From: Tepidiphilus margaritifer DSM 15129
Lineage (GTDB): Bacteria > Pseudomonadota > Gammaproteobacteria > Burkholderiales > Rhodocyclaceae
DNA: 64,000 bases
Direction of reading: 5' to 3'
NCBI RefSeq assembly: GCF_000425565.1
Contig: NZ_AUDR01000015.1
Span: 1-64,000 of the forward strand
Positions 24,782 through 34,275 of the stretch are shown in pieces (within the stretch, counting starts at the first letter, position 1; each line of letters opens with the position of its first letter). The translations under genes and the position numbers were made by a program. The notes under the pieces are model-generated. The model ran no database searches, was not told the DNA's origin, and saw only the letters and a program-made list of their open reading frames with translations.

Positions 24782-26869
24782 ATGCCCGTATCCCTCGCGC
24801 GCCCCCCGAAAACCTATCCCGCGGAGCACTTCTTCAATCGCGACCTGTCGCTGCTGCAATTCCAGCGCCGGGTGCTAGCCAATGCCGCCGAGCCAACGGT
24901 GCCGCTGCTCGAGCGTCTGCGCTTTCTGTGCATCGTCTCGAGCAACCTCGACGAATTCTTCGAGATCCGCGTCGCCGGCTTGAAGGAACAGCAGCGCCAG
25001 GGCGTGACCCGCCCCGGTATCGATGGCATCCCGCTCGAAGAGCTGCTCGAGCAAATCAGCGCCGAGGTCCATTCCCTCGTGGCGCGGCAATACGCTTTGC
25101 TCAATCAAGAGATCCTTCCGGCGCTTGCGCACGAAGGAATCGTCTTCCTGCGCCGCCACGAATGGAACGAGCAGCAACGCCGCTGGATCGAGGATTATTT
25201 CCGTACCCAGGTGCAGCCGCTCCTCACGCCGATCGGGCTCGATCCGGCGCACCCCTTCCCCCGGGTGCTCAACAAGAGTCTGAACTTCGCCATCGAGCTC
25301 GAAGGAACCGATGCCTTCGGCCGCGCCTCGGGGCGCGCCATCGTGCAGGCCCCGCGGGCGCTGCCGCGCGTCATCCGCTTGCCCAAGGAAGTGAGCGAGC
25401 ACCCCTACACTTTCGTCTTCCTCTCGGCGGTGATCCACGAGCACGTGCATCTGCTCTTTCACGGCATGGAGATCAAGGGCTGCTACCAGTTTCGCGTCAC
25501 GCGCAACTCCGATCTCTTTCTCGACGAAGAAGAAATCAAAGACCTGCGCGACACGCTCAAGGAAGAGTTGCAGCACCGCCACTTCGGCGACGCGGTACGG
25601 CTGGAGGTGGCGGAGAATTGTTCCGAGCAGATGGCGCAGTTCCTGCTGGAGCATTTCCACCTCACGCCCAAGGACCTCTATCGCGTGCCCGGCATCGTCA
25701 ATCTGGTGCGGCTCATGTCCATCCCCGACCTGGTCGACCGACCGGATCTGAAGTATCGCCCATTCCAACCCCGCATCCCGCGCGAACTCTCGCGACCGCT
25801 GGACATCTTCCGCGTCCTGCGCCGCCAGGACATCTTGCTGCACCATCCCTACGAGAGTTTCGAGCCGGTGATCAACTTCCTCAAGGTGGCGGCCGACGAT
25901 CCCAACGTGATGGCCATCAAGATGACGGTGTATCGCACCGGCACCGACTCGGTACTGATGGAGCACCTCATCCGCGCCGCGCAGCGGGGCAAGGAAGTGA
26001 CGGTGGTGCTGGAGCTGATGGCGCGATTCGACGAGGAAGCCAATATCCAATGGGCGAACCGCCTGCACGACGCCGGGGCACACGTGGTCTATGGCATCTT
26101 CGGGTTCAAGACGCACGCCAAGCTCCTGATGATCGTGCGCCGCGAGGAAGGCAAACTGCGTCGCTACTGCCACCTCGGTACCGGCAATTACCATCCCCGC
26201 ACGAGCCGCCTGTACACCGATTTCGGCCTGATGACGTCCGACGAGGTCATCGGGCAGGACGTCTCCGAGATCTTCGATTCGATCACCGGTCTGGGCAAAC
26301 CGGGTGAGCTGCATCATCTGTGGCAGGCGCCCTTCACCTTGCACGAGAACGTGCTCGCGCACATCCGCGCCGAAGCCGAAGCCGCCCGCGCCGGTCGCAA
26401 GGGGCGCATCATCGCCAAGATGAACGCGCTGCTCGAGCCGGAAGTGATCGAGGCGCTCTACGAGGCCTCACAGGCGGGCGTGGAGATCGATCTCATCGTG
26501 CGCGGCGCCTGCGCCCTGCGCCCCGGTGTGGACAATCTCTCGGAGCGCATCCGGGTGCGTTCCATCGTCGGGCGCTTTCTCGAACACCACCGCATTTTCT
26601 GTTTCCATGCCGACGGCGAGCAGAAGGTGTATCTCTCGAGCGCCGACTGGATGGAGCGCAATTTCTTCCGCCGCGTCGAGGTCGCCGTTCCCGTGCTCGA
26701 CCCCAAGCTCAAGCGCCGGGTCATCAAGGAGGGATTGCGCATCTATCTCCTCGACAACGCCCAAGCCTGGGAACTCGACGTCGACGGGCGCTATCGCCTC
26801 AAGCACGCCCGGCGGCAGCGTCGGGCGGCGCAGGAGATCCTGCTGCAGGAACTGGCCAAGCCCCTGTGA
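24782..26869 (+). CDS. ppk1: Polyphosphate kinase 1
   Basis: PPK1 reversibly makes polyphosphate from ATP. The N-terminal FFNRDLSLLQFQRRVLANA block, the catalytic-His regions FKTHAKLLMIVRR and HRIFCFHADGEQKVYLSSADWMERN, and GTGNYHPRTSRLYTDFG are all present. At 695 aa it is full-length. The ATG at 24782 has GGAG six bases upstream; a longer frame begins in the ppx-ppk gap and is not family-like. It ends nine bases from the convergent relA stop. Confidence 0.96.
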   Translation: MPVSLARPPKTYPAEHFFNRDLSLLQFQRRVLANAAEPTVPLLERLRFLCIVSSNLDEFFEIRVAGLKEQQRQGVTRPGIDGIPLEELLEQISAEVHSLVARQYALLNQEILPALAHEGIVFLRRHEWNEQQRRWIEDYFRTQVQPLLTPIGLDPAHPFPRVLNKSLNFAIELEGTDAFGRASGRAIVQAPRALPRVIRLPKEVSEHPYTFVFLSAVIHEHVHLLFHGMEIKGCYQFRVTRNSDLFLDEEEIKDLRDTLKEELQHRHFGDAVRLEVAENCSEQMAQFLLEHFHLTPKDLYRVPGIVNLVRLMSIPDLVDRPDLKYRPFQPRIPRELSRPLDIFRVLRRQDILLHHPYESFEPVINFLKVAADDPNVMAIKMTVYRTGTDSVLMEHLIRAAQRGKEVTVVLELMARFDEEANIQWANRLHDAGAHVVYGIFGFKTHAKLLMIVRREEGKLRRYCHLGTGNYHPRTSRLYTDFGLMTSDEVIGQDVSEIFDSITGLGKPGELHHLWQAPFTLHENVLAHIRAEAEAARAGRKGRIIAKMNALLEPEVIEALYEASQAGVEIDLIVRGACALRPGVDNLSERIRVRSIVGRFLEHHRIFCFHADGEQKVYLSSADWMERNFFRRVEVAVPVLDPKLKRRVIKEGLRIYLLDNAQAWELDVDGRYRLKHARRQRRAAQEILLQELAKPL

Positions 26870-26878
26870 CGCCGCCGG

Positions 26879-29068
26879 TCAGCGCCGGCGCACGTCCACC
26901 ACGTCGGGCACGGCGCGCAGCGCCGCGATCGCGCTCGCGAGCCGCTCGGCGTCCGGCGCCTCCACCGTAAAGCTCATCCGTGCCCGGTGCTGCGTGGTCA
27001 AGGTCTGCACGGCGGTGACGTTGAGCCGCTGTACCGTGAAGACCTCGCTCACGTCACGCAGCAGCCCCTGGCGGTCGTGTGCCTCGATCTGGATTTCGAC
27101 CGGATAGGCACGGCGCGAGCCGACATCGGCACCGACCTCGTTCCATTGCACGGACACGAGACGCTCGGGATGGCGCAGGCTCAGTTCGAGGAGGTCACGA
27201 CAGTCGGCGCGGTGGATCGTCACCCCTCGACCCCGCGTGACGAAGCCCACGATCTCATCGGGCGGCATGGGGTGACAGCAGCGTGCCAAGGCGGTCAGGA
27301 GACCGCTTTGCCCTCCAACGAGGATCGCTCCGCCAGCGCGCGCCGACGGCGCCTGCAGCGGCACCGTGAGCGGCTCCTCGGGTCGGGTTTCGCTCACGGC
27401 CGGCTGTAGCGCCTGTACGATAGCCCGCGGCCCGACCTCGCCGCGGGCGGCGGCACGGTAAAGCGCCTCGGGTGACTTGAATCCGAGCCGCTCGGCGAGT
27501 TTTTCCAGATTGGTGCGGCTATGCCCCTCGCGCTGCAGTTCCCGCTCCACCAGCGAGCGCCCGCGGGCAAGGAGCTCCGCCTCCTGTTGCTGGGCGAACC
27601 AGGCACGAATCTTGGCACGCGCCGTTTTCGTTTTGACGTAGCCCAGCGCCGGATTGAGCCAGTCGCGCGACGGACCGCCTTCCTTGGCGGTGATCACTTC
27701 CACCGTCTGCCCCGAACGCAGAGGGGTGTCGAGCGGAACGAGCTGGCCGTCGACGCGCGCGCCGCGGCAGCGATGACCGACGTCGGTGTGGATGCGGTAG
27801 GCGAAGTCGACCGGCGTGGCCCCCTGCGGGAGATCGACGACGCGCCCTGTTGGGGTGAGCACGAAAATGGTATCGTCCTGCACCGCGTGGCGCACGCGAT
27901 CGGCCCATTCGCTGCTGTCGACCACCTCATCGCGCCAGGCAAGCAGCGAACGTAGAAGAGCGATCTTCTGGTCGTAGGGCGAGGACTTGGCTGCCCCTTC
28001 CTTGTAGCGCCAGTGCGCCGCCACGCCGAATTCGGCATGGCGGTGCATCTCGAAGGTGCGCACCTGGACTTCGAGCGGCCGGCCGTCTTCGGCACGCACG
28101 GCGGTGTGCAGCGACCGATAACCATTGGGTTTGGGACGGGCGATGTAGTCATCGAACTCCCCAGCAATGGGCGGCCACAGTTCATGCACGCGGCTCAAAA
28201 CCGCATAGCAGTCGGCCACCGCCGGCACCAGCACCCGAACCGCGCGCACGTCATAGACCTGCGAGAAATCGAGTCCTTTCTTGCGCATCTTGTTCCAGAT
28301 ACTGTAGATGTGCTTGGCCCGACCATAGACTTCGGCACCGGCGATGCCGAGCGCCGCCACTTCGGCCGAGAGTCGCTGCACCACACGGGCGACGAACGCC
28401 TCACGCTCGAGCCGGCGTTCGTCGAGCAGGCGGGCGATGCGCTTGTAGGTCTCGGGTTCGAGGAAGCGAAAAGAGAGGTCCTCGATCTCCCACTTGATCT
28501 GCCCCACGCCGAGGCGGTTCGCCAGCGGCGCATAGAGCGCCAGGCTCTCGCGGGCGTAGTCGACTCGCGCCGGGGTCTCTTCGCCCTCGCTGGCGAACCA
28601 GCGCAGGGTCTGCAGGCGCGAGGCCAGCCGCAGCAGCACCACGCGAATGTCCTCGACCAGCGCGAGCAGCATCTTGCGCAGCGTCTCGGTTTGGACCGCA
28701 TCGTCCGCCCCCACAGGCAGGCGCAAACCTTCGAGGCGCTGCAGGCCGCGCAGCAACCGCGGCACGTCGGCATCGAAGCGCGACGTGACCCATTCGAAAT
28801 GCTCCGGCGCCCGCACCGGCACGGCATAGAGCAGGCCGGCGATGCGCGAGGCCGGGTCGAGCCGCAGTTCGGCGGCGATGAGCGCCACCGCCACCGCATG
28901 GTCGAACACCGGCTCTCCGGTAGCGAGGCACAGATCGGCGAACACGCTCCGGGCGAACTCATGGGCCTCGCGCACCGCCTCGGCCTGTTCGATGGACAAC
29001 CCCTCGGTGAGAGCGGCAAGCGCGAGATCGGGTGCCTTGGCGGCAAGTGTCAGTTGAGTGGCGACCAT
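26879..29068 (-). CDS. relA: GTP pyrophosphokinase RelA
   Basis: RelA makes (p)ppGpp on starved ribosomes. The N-terminal hydrolase-like domain (about 55-160) is degenerate: the HD pair of active SpoT hydrolases is replaced (AGLLYAVPV), so only synthesis is expected. The synthetase domain (about 245-365) has GRAKHIYSIWNKM, DVRAVRVL and PNGYRSLHTAV with HRHAEFGVAAHWRYK. TGS (VDLPQGATPVDFAYRIHTDVGHRC), the Cys-containing zinc-finger region and a C-terminal ACT domain follow. 729 aa is normal. Confidence 0.95.
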   Translation of the reverse strand: MVATQLTLAAKAPDLALAALTEGLSIEQAEAVREAHEFARSVFADLCLATGEPVFDHAVAVALIAAELRLDPASRIAGLLYAVPVRAPEHFEWVTSRFDADVPRLLRGLQRLEGLRLPVGADDAVQTETLRKMLLALVEDIRVVLLRLASRLQTLRWFASEGEETPARVDYARESLALYAPLANRLGVGQIKWEIEDLSFRFLEPETYKRIARLLDERRLEREAFVARVVQRLSAEVAALGIAGAEVYGRAKHIYSIWNKMRKKGLDFSQVYDVRAVRVLVPAVADCYAVLSRVHELWPPIAGEFDDYIARPKPNGYRSLHTAVRAEDGRPLEVQVRTFEMHRHAEFGVAAHWRYKEGAAKSSPYDQKIALLRSLLAWRDEVVDSSEWADRVRHAVQDDTIFVLTPTGRVVDLPQGATPVDFAYRIHTDVGHRCRGARVDGQLVPLDTPLRSGQTVEVITAKEGGPSRDWLNPALGYVKTKTARAKIRAWFAQQQEAELLARGRSLVERELQREGHSRTNLEKLAERLGFKSPEALYRAAARGEVGPRAIVQALQPAVSETRPEEPLTVPLQAPSARAGGAILVGGQSGLLTALARCCHPMPPDEIVGFVTRGRGVTIHRADCRDLLELSLRHPERLVSVQWNEVGADVGSRRAYPVEIQIEAHDRQGLLRDVSEVFTVQRLNVTAVQTLTTQHRARMSFTVEAPDAERLASAIAALRAVPDVVDVRRR

Positions 29069-29114
29069 GGTTTCGTGCGAAACTATCCTTCGATCCGTGA
29101 GACGGGAGTCCTCG

Positions 29115-30050
29115 ATGCGCGAGCGCCACGCGCCCTCTTTCGCCGCTTCCCACCCCTATCTCTTGCTCACCTTGGCCGTAGCCTTCTGGTCGAGCAACAT
29201 GATCGTCGGACGAGCGATCCGCGACGAGGTTCCCCCGGTGACGCTCGCGCTGGGACGCTGGATCGTCGCCTTCCTCCTGACCCTGCCATGGGCGCTGCCG
29301 CCGCTGCGACGGCAATGGGCGGCGGTGCTCCGTCATTGGGCGATCCTGGCGCTGCTTGGGGTGTTGGGGGTGGGATGTTATAACACATTCGCCTACCTGG
29401 CGCTACGGCACACGAGCGCCACCAACGCGGCGATGCTCAATTCCTTCACGCCGGTGGCAACGATGCTGCTCGCCGCCGCCGTGCTCGGACACCGCCTCAC
29501 GCGCCGGCAGGCACTGGGCGTGGCGGTATCGCTCGTTGGGGTGCTCACCATCGTCGCCCAGGGGCGCTGGCAAGTGCTCGCTTCGTTGTCGTTCAACCGT
29601 GGTGACCTGTGGATGTTGGGGGCCGTGGCGGTATGGGGCGTTTATACCGTGGCGCTGCACCGCCGGCCGGCCGGCATCGATCCCATGGCACAGCTGGCGG
29701 TGTTCATCGCCGTGGGCATCCTCGTGCTGCTGCCCTTCGGCCTGTGGGAATGGCGCGATGGTCCGCCGCTACGCTGGCGCGCCGAGTCGTTGCTCGCCAT
29801 CCTCTACGTCGGCATCTTCCCGGGCTTCCTCGGTATGGTGTGCTACAACGCCGGCGTGGCGGTGGTCGGCCCCAGCATCGGCAGCTTGTTCCTGCACCTG
29901 ATGCCGGCGCTCACGCCGCTCTTTGCCTTCGTTTTTCTCGGCGAGCGGCCGGCGTGGTATCACGCCGTGGGCATCGTCGCCATCCTCGCCGGAATCCTGC
30001 TTGCCACGGCGCGGCCGCGCTTGCCGCAGCGCCGGCACGAAAGGGTTTAG
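29115..30050 (+). CDS. DMT-superfamily permease (two EamA domains)
   Basis: This 311-residue inner-membrane protein has about ten hydrophobic segments in two EamA repeats (LLLTLAVAFWSSNMIVGRAI opens the first; LWMLGAVAVWGVYTVAL opens the second). The family exports or imports small metabolites, often amino acids; the substrate cannot be told. I start at 29115 because GGGAGTCC precedes that ATG; an earlier ATG overlaps relA's start on the other strand. mtfA follows two bases after the stop. Confidence 0.9.
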   Translation: MRERHAPSFAASHPYLLLTLAVAFWSSNMIVGRAIRDEVPPVTLALGRWIVAFLLTLPWALPPLRRQWAAVLRHWAILALLGVLGVGCYNTFAYLALRHTSATNAAMLNSFTPVATMLLAAAVLGHRLTRRQALGVAVSLVGVLTIVAQGRWQVLASLSFNRGDLWMLGAVAVWGVYTVALHRRPAGIDPMAQLAVFIAVGILVLLPFGLWEWRDGPPLRWRAESLLAILYVGIFPGFLGMVCYNAGVAVVGPSIGSLFLHLMPALTPLFAFVFLGERPAWYHAVGIVAILAGILLATARPRLPQRRHERV

Positions 30051-30052
30051 CC

Positions 30053-30811
30053 ATGCCTGCCTGGATCGATGCCTTGCGCCGCCTCTGGCGTTCCCGGAGG
30101 GAACATGCCGAACCGGACGAGACTTTCTGGAAAGCAGTCGAGAGTACCCTCCCTTTTTTGCACAACATCCCGCCGACGGCGCGCGAGCGGGTGCGCCGCC
30201 TCGCCGCCCGTTTTCTCGCCACCAAGACCTTCTATGGGGCGCACGGGCTGCCCATCACCGACCTGCTCGCCGGCAATATCGCCTGGCAGGCGGCGCTGGT
30301 GGCACACCGCACGGGCTTGGGCATTTACGACGACTTCGTCGGGGTCATCGTCTACCCCGAACCCTTTCGCGTGCGCCGCCGCTTTGCCGACGAGATCGGG
30401 CTGGTGCATGAATTCGACGACGAACTCTACGGCGAAACCTGGGAGGGCGGCCCGGTCATCGTGAGTTGGGGCACGGACGAGGAGGAAGGGATGCAGGTGG
30501 TACTGCACGAATTCGCCCACCGACTGGACCTCGCCGACGGGGCGCTCGACGGCGTCCCGCTCCTGCCGCCCTCCCTGCCGCGCGCCCGCTGGGAACGCGT
30601 GATGGCAACCGCGCTGCAGCGGCTGCAAGACGAGCTCGATGCCGGGAAGTCCCCGCCGCTCGACCCCTATGCCGAAGAAGGGCCGGAAGAATTCTTTCCC
30701 GTGGCGACGGAGACCTTCTTCGCCGAACCGGAGGCGCTCGCCGTCTGGGATCCGACTCTTTTCGCCGCCCTGTGTGAGGTCTACGGCATGGAGCCTGCAC
30801 GCTCCCGATGA
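30053..30811 (+). CDS. mtfA: MtfA-like zinc peptidase (M90 family)
   Basis: MtfA is a cytoplasmic zinc aminopeptidase that in E. coli binds the repressor Mlc and so affects glucose PTS genes. The metal site HEFAHRLD is present (about residue 157) with a downstream Glu-rich FFPVATETFF block that supplies the third ligand. Length 252 aa is near the family norm. It is closely linked to the DMT permease gene and ends four bases before the convergent nptA-like gene. Whether Mlc is its partner here is unknown. Confidence 0.9.
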   Translation: MPAWIDALRRLWRSRREHAEPDETFWKAVESTLPFLHNIPPTARERVRRLAARFLATKTFYGAHGLPITDLLAGNIAWQAALVAHRTGLGIYDDFVGVIVYPEPFRVRRRFADEIGLVHEFDDELYGETWEGGPVIVSWGTDEEEGMQVVLHEFAHRLDLADGALDGVPLLPPSLPRARWERVMATALQRLQDELDAGKSPPLDPYAEEGPEEFFPVATETFFAEPEALAVWDPTLFAALCEVYGMEPARSR

Positions 30812-30815
30812 GCGC

Positions 30816-32495
30816 TCACGGCCCTTCCTCCCCTTCGATCGTTTCAACCGAAACGGTTTCGTCGCCGTCGCGTTCAGCTCCTCCATCAGCGCGCAGCAGC
30901 GGATAGACCGCGGCGCAGACGTGCGAATGGATGCGTTTGAGATCGCGCAGCAGGTCCAGGTGCAGTGAGCTCGTCTCGATGCTCTCCGCCCTGCCTTCCT
31001 GCAGGCGGGCGAGGTGACTGCGCACGGCAGCCAGTTCCAGCTCGCGGATGCGCGACTTCTCCTCGCGCAGCATCCGGGCGAGCTCATGGTCGCGCGTGAG
31101 GCAAGCGCTGAGCGCCAGCTGCAGATTGTCGCTGACCAGACGATGGAATTCTTCCAGCTCATGCCGGCCTTCGTCCGAGAATTCGAGATGGCGCTTGATC
31201 TTCTTCGTCGCCAACTCCATCAGGTTCTTGTCGATGATGTCGCCGATGTGTTCGAGGTTGAGCGCGAGCGCCATGAGTTCCATCGCCCGCCGATGCACTG
31301 CCTCGTCGTCGCTCGCACGGATGAGGCGTACCAGATAGAGCTTGATCGCCTCGTGCAGGCGGTCGACGGCGTTGTCCATCCGCGACACCTCCGAGGCGAG
31401 CTTGCGATCATTGGCGAACACCGCCTGCATCCCCTGACGCAGCATCGTCTCGACCAGCTCACCCAGACGCAGCGTCTCGCGCGCGGCGCACGCGAGCGCC
31501 ACCGCCGGAACGTCCAGCGCCCGCTCATCCAGATGGACGGGCACAGCGGGATCCTGCCCACCTCGTGTATCGGGCAAGAGGCGCTCGAGCAGACGGGCAA
31601 GCAAGTCTAGCGCGGGGAAGAACGCCACGGCCAACAGCAAATTGAACAGCGTATGAAAATCCGCCACCTGGCGCAAAGGATTTGCCTCGAAGCCCGAGAG
31701 CAGGCGCGCGGCCGGATCGAGCAGCGGCAGAAAGACGAGGCAGCCGATGAACCGGATGAGCAGATTGGCAAAGGGCAGGCGAAGGTGCGCCGGATTGCCG
31801 CCATGGCTCTCGAGCAGCGGATTGATCGCGCTACCCAGGTTTGCCCCCAGCACCAGAACGAGCGCCGGTACGGTATCGAGCGCGCCGGTGCCGGCGAGCG
31901 AAGAGGCGAAGAGCACGATCGCCACACTGGAATGCGCCGCCCAGGTGAGGGCCGCCCCGATGAGGAGCATGAGCAGTGGCTCATCCCCCAGGGCGGCCAG
32001 CAGTTCATGCACCAGGACCGCATGCTCCACGGGGGCGAGGGACTCCAGCATGAGGTGCAGGGCAAGCAGCATGAGCCCCAGGCCGATCGCCACCCGGCCG
32101 AGATCACGCGTCACCGTCTGCGCCCCCCGGCGAAAGGCGATCAGCCCCACGAAGAGCAATACGGGCGAGAGCAGGGACGTGTCGAAAGAGAGCAGCTGCA
32201 CGACCAGCGTGGTGCCCACGTTGGCGCCAAGCATCACCGCCAAGGCGGGGGTCAGCTCGACGAGATTCACCGCCGAAAAAGACGAGATCATGAGGGCGGT
32301 GGCCGTACTGCTTTGCAAGATGGCGGTCACGACGAGCCCGGCGAGGAAGGCCTTGGCGCGATGGCGCAGCACCCGCGCGAGCCAACGCTTGAGCCGCGCA
32401 CCGAAGGCGCGCAACAGGCCGCTCTGCACCATGTGCAGACCCCACAGCAGCAGCGCCACGCCGCCGAGCAGGTTGAGCAGCACCCTGATCGCCAT
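30816..32495 (-). CDS. Na/Pi cotransporter family protein with PhoU-like domain
   Basis: The N-terminal ~310 residues hold two inverted Na/Pi repeats (QSSTATALMISSFSAVNL and HSSVAIVLFASSLAGTG), with GGVALLLWGLHMVQSG at the start. The C-terminal ~200 residues are a soluble PhoU-like helical domain (NAVDRLHEAIKLYLVRL, LEHIGDIIDKNLMELA). NptA/YjbB-type proteins move phosphate with sodium, usually outward in bacteria. Polyphosphate genes ppk and ppx lie 4-8 kb away, which may be a functional link. Length 559 aa is normal. Confidence 0.93.
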   Translation of the reverse strand: MAIRVLLNLLGGVALLLWGLHMVQSGLLRAFGARLKRWLARVLRHRAKAFLAGLVVTAILQSSTATALMISSFSAVNLVELTPALAVMLGANVGTTLVVQLLSFDTSLLSPVLLFVGLIAFRRGAQTVTRDLGRVAIGLGLMLLALHLMLESLAPVEHAVLVHELLAALGDEPLLMLLIGAALTWAAHSSVAIVLFASSLAGTGALDTVPALVLVLGANLGSAINPLLESHGGNPAHLRLPFANLLIRFIGCLVFLPLLDPAARLLSGFEANPLRQVADFHTLFNLLLAVAFFPALDLLARLLERLLPDTRGGQDPAVPVHLDERALDVPAVALACAARETLRLGELVETMLRQGMQAVFANDRKLASEVSRMDNAVDRLHEAIKLYLVRLIRASDDEAVHRRAMELMALALNLEHIGDIIDKNLMELATKKIKRHLEFSDEGRHELEEFHRLVSDNLQLALSACLTRDHELARMLREEKSRIRELELAAVRSHLARLQEGRAESIETSSLHLDLLRDLKRIHSHVCAAVYPLLRADGGAERDGDETVSVETIEGEEGP

Positions 32496-32727
32496 CGATT
32501 CTCCCCTATCGTCCCGGCCGGATTCTCTTCACGGGCGGCTCGAAGAACCGTCTCGAGCGGCCGCGCAGTAGGTCATGCGAGCCGTCCTTCACGATAGAAT
32601 CGCCGCCTCATTACGTCAAATCGACGCCGCCAGGCAGGGCAGAGTTCCGGGGCGAGGACGATTTTATTCCTTTTGATTTTTTTGCGTTTGCTCTGCGTTC
32701 ACCGGAAGGGGTGGACTTTTCCCGTAA

Positions 32728-32760
32728 AAACGCCTAATCTGAGCAGTGAAAATGGCGTTT
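32728..32760 (+). promoter_or_regulatory. Inverted repeat upstream of the host-attachment-type gene
   Basis: AAACGCC (32728-32734) and GGCGTTT (32754-32760) are inverted copies 19 bases apart. A weak promoter, GTGGAC (32711-32716) and TAATCT (32735-32740), overlaps the left arm. The arrangement suits an operator, but no regulator can be named. Confidence 0.35.
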
Positions 32761-32791
32761 ATACCCATTCATCATTGAAAGGAGTCGAATC

Positions 32792-33241
32792 ATGAAAAAA
32801 ACTTGGGTATTGGTCGCCAATGCGAGCGTGGCCAAGTTCTACGAATTCCTCGGTTTCAAGTCCGGCGTGCGACTGGTCGAGACCCGCGAACATCCGGAAA
32901 GCCGTCTGCCCAACCGCGAACTGATCACTGACAACCTGCCGTTCCCGGGCACGGGTGGTGACAAGGCGCCGCATACCGGCGAGCCGCCCGTGCCGCCCAA
33001 AAAGTACGAAGCCGAACGATTCGCCATCGAAGTGGCGCGCCGTTTGCGTGAAGCCCGCGTCGAGCATGCGCTCGAGCAGCTCGTGCTGATGGGCCCGGCC
33101 AACTTCCTGGCGCTCGTCAAGGAGCACCTCGACGAGCCCACGCGCAAGATCCTGGTGCGCGACGTGGAGAAAGACTACACCAAGGCCGACGACAAGACCA
33201 TCGCCGAGAAGGCGGCCGAGGCGCTGCTGCCACCCGCGTAA
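32792..33241 (+). CDS. Host attachment protein family (eRF1-like fold)
   Basis: This 149-residue protein begins KKTWVLVANASVAKFYEF, the typical opening of the family annotated as required for attachment to host cells (Pfam Host_attach). It ends with the LVMGPANFLALVKEHL-type block and a DVEKDYTKAD segment. The name comes from plant-associated Agrobacterium; the biochemical role is not known and the fold is thought to resemble release-factor domains. The protein is probably cytoplasmic, with no signal peptide. A good GAAAGGAG site precedes the ATG. The 296-base upstream gap is AT-rich at its end. Confidence 0.85.
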   Translation: MKKTWVLVANASVAKFYEFLGFKSGVRLVETREHPESRLPNRELITDNLPFPGTGGDKAPHTGEPPVPPKKYEAERFAIEVARRLREARVEHALEQLVLMGPANFLALVKEHLDEPTRKILVRDVEKDYTKADDKTIAEKAAEALLPPA

Positions 33242-33257
33242 GCCGCATCGAGCCGGT

Positions 33258-33794
33258 TCAGGAAAATTCGCCCGCCGTCAGGTAGCGCAACCCCTTCGGT
33301 CCCGATTCGGAGCGGATCAGACGGAAACCGGCGGCGGACCAATGGATCGGCAAGCCCACGCCAAGCCCTGGAGCGTCGAACGCCTCGGGGCTTACTTTTC
33401 GCGCGAGCGTCACGTGCGGGCGAAACGGTCGATGCTCCACCTTTGCGCCCAAAGCCCGCGATTCCCGGGCCAGACGTTCGACGAAACGCGACCATGCGCC
33501 TTGCGGCGGCGGGCCGCTCAAGCACGCTACCCTGGGTTTCGCCCAACACTCGAAACGCTCAAGCACGAGCGGTTCGTCCGGCACAGGACCCATCGCCGCG
33601 CCCAGAGCGAGAAAGGCACCCAGGCGCTCACGCGGCACCTCCCCGAGAAAAACGAGCGTCAGATGCAGCCGTTCGGGCGGGACGACTTTCACGCGCGTTC
33701 GCCCTCGCGCCCACCGGCGCGTCGCCTCATACCACGCCTGTGCCCAGGTTCGCGGAGGCCACAGTGCATAGAAAAGCCGTACGTTGTCAGACAC
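33258..33794 (-). CDS. thpR: RNA 2',3'-cyclic phosphodiesterase (ThpR/LigT)
   Basis: A two-histidine (2H) phosphoesterase of 178 aa. The paired catalytic motifs [10 protein letters not shown] (about residue 43) and HVTLARKV (about 127) are intact. Family members open 2',3'-cyclic phosphates on RNA; the earlier 2'-5' ligase activity is weak. It overlaps the end of ispF by eight bases and is the last gene of the ispD-ispF-thpR operon. Confidence 0.93.
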   Translation of the reverse strand: MSDNVRLFYALWPPRTWAQAWYEATRRWARGRTRVKVVPPERLHLTLVFLGEVPRERLGAFLALGAAMGPVPDEPLVLERFECWAKPRVACLSGPPPQGAWSRFVERLARESRALGAKVEHRPFRPHVTLARKVSPEAFDAPGLGVGLPIHWSAAGFRLIRSESGPKGLRYLTAGEFS

Positions 33795-34275
33795 GGGCCC
33801 CCTCGCCTTCGAGCAGAACCACCACCTGTGCCGCCACCCCTTCGCCGCGGCCGGTGAAACCGAGCCCCTCGGTGGTCTTGCCCTTCACCTGGATCGCGGC
33901 CGGCGGGGCGTCGAGCAAGCCGGCGATCGTCGCCTTCATCTGCGGCACGTAAGGAGCGATGCGCGGCCGACGGCAGATCACCACGGCGTCGAGGTTCCCC
34001 AGACGCCATCCCGCCGCCCGCACCGCCGCCCAAGCCTGCGCGAGCAGCTCCCGGCTGTCGGCGCCGGCATGGCGCGCATCGCTGTCGGGAAACCACGAAC
34101 CGATGTCGCCCAAGCCCGCCGCGCCCAGCACTGCGTCGGTGACTGCGTGTAGCAGCACGTCGGCGTCCGAATGCCCGAGCAAGCCCTCGGCATGGGCGAT
34201 CTCGACCCCGCCGATCACGCAGCGCCTTCCCGGCACCAAGGCGTGCACGTCGAACCCCAACCCCACCCGGATCAT
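33787..34275 (-). CDS. ispF: 2-C-methyl-D-erythritol 2,4-cyclodiphosphate synthase
   Basis: IspF carries out the cyclisation step of the MEP isoprenoid pathway. [10 protein letters not shown] (metal ligands D8, H10), [25 protein letters not shown] and the [16 protein letters not shown] motif are all present; 162 aa is standard. The ATG overlaps the ispD stop (ATGA), so the two are coupled. Confidence 0.97.
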   Translation of the reverse strand: MIRVGLGFDVHALVPGRRCVIGGVEIAHAEGLLGHSDADVLLHAVTDAVLGAAGLGDIGSWFPDSDARHAGADSRELLAQAWAAVRAAGWRLGNLDAVVICRRPRIAPYVPQMKATIAGLLDAPPAAIQVKGKTTEGLGFTGRGEGVAAQVVVLLEGEGARV

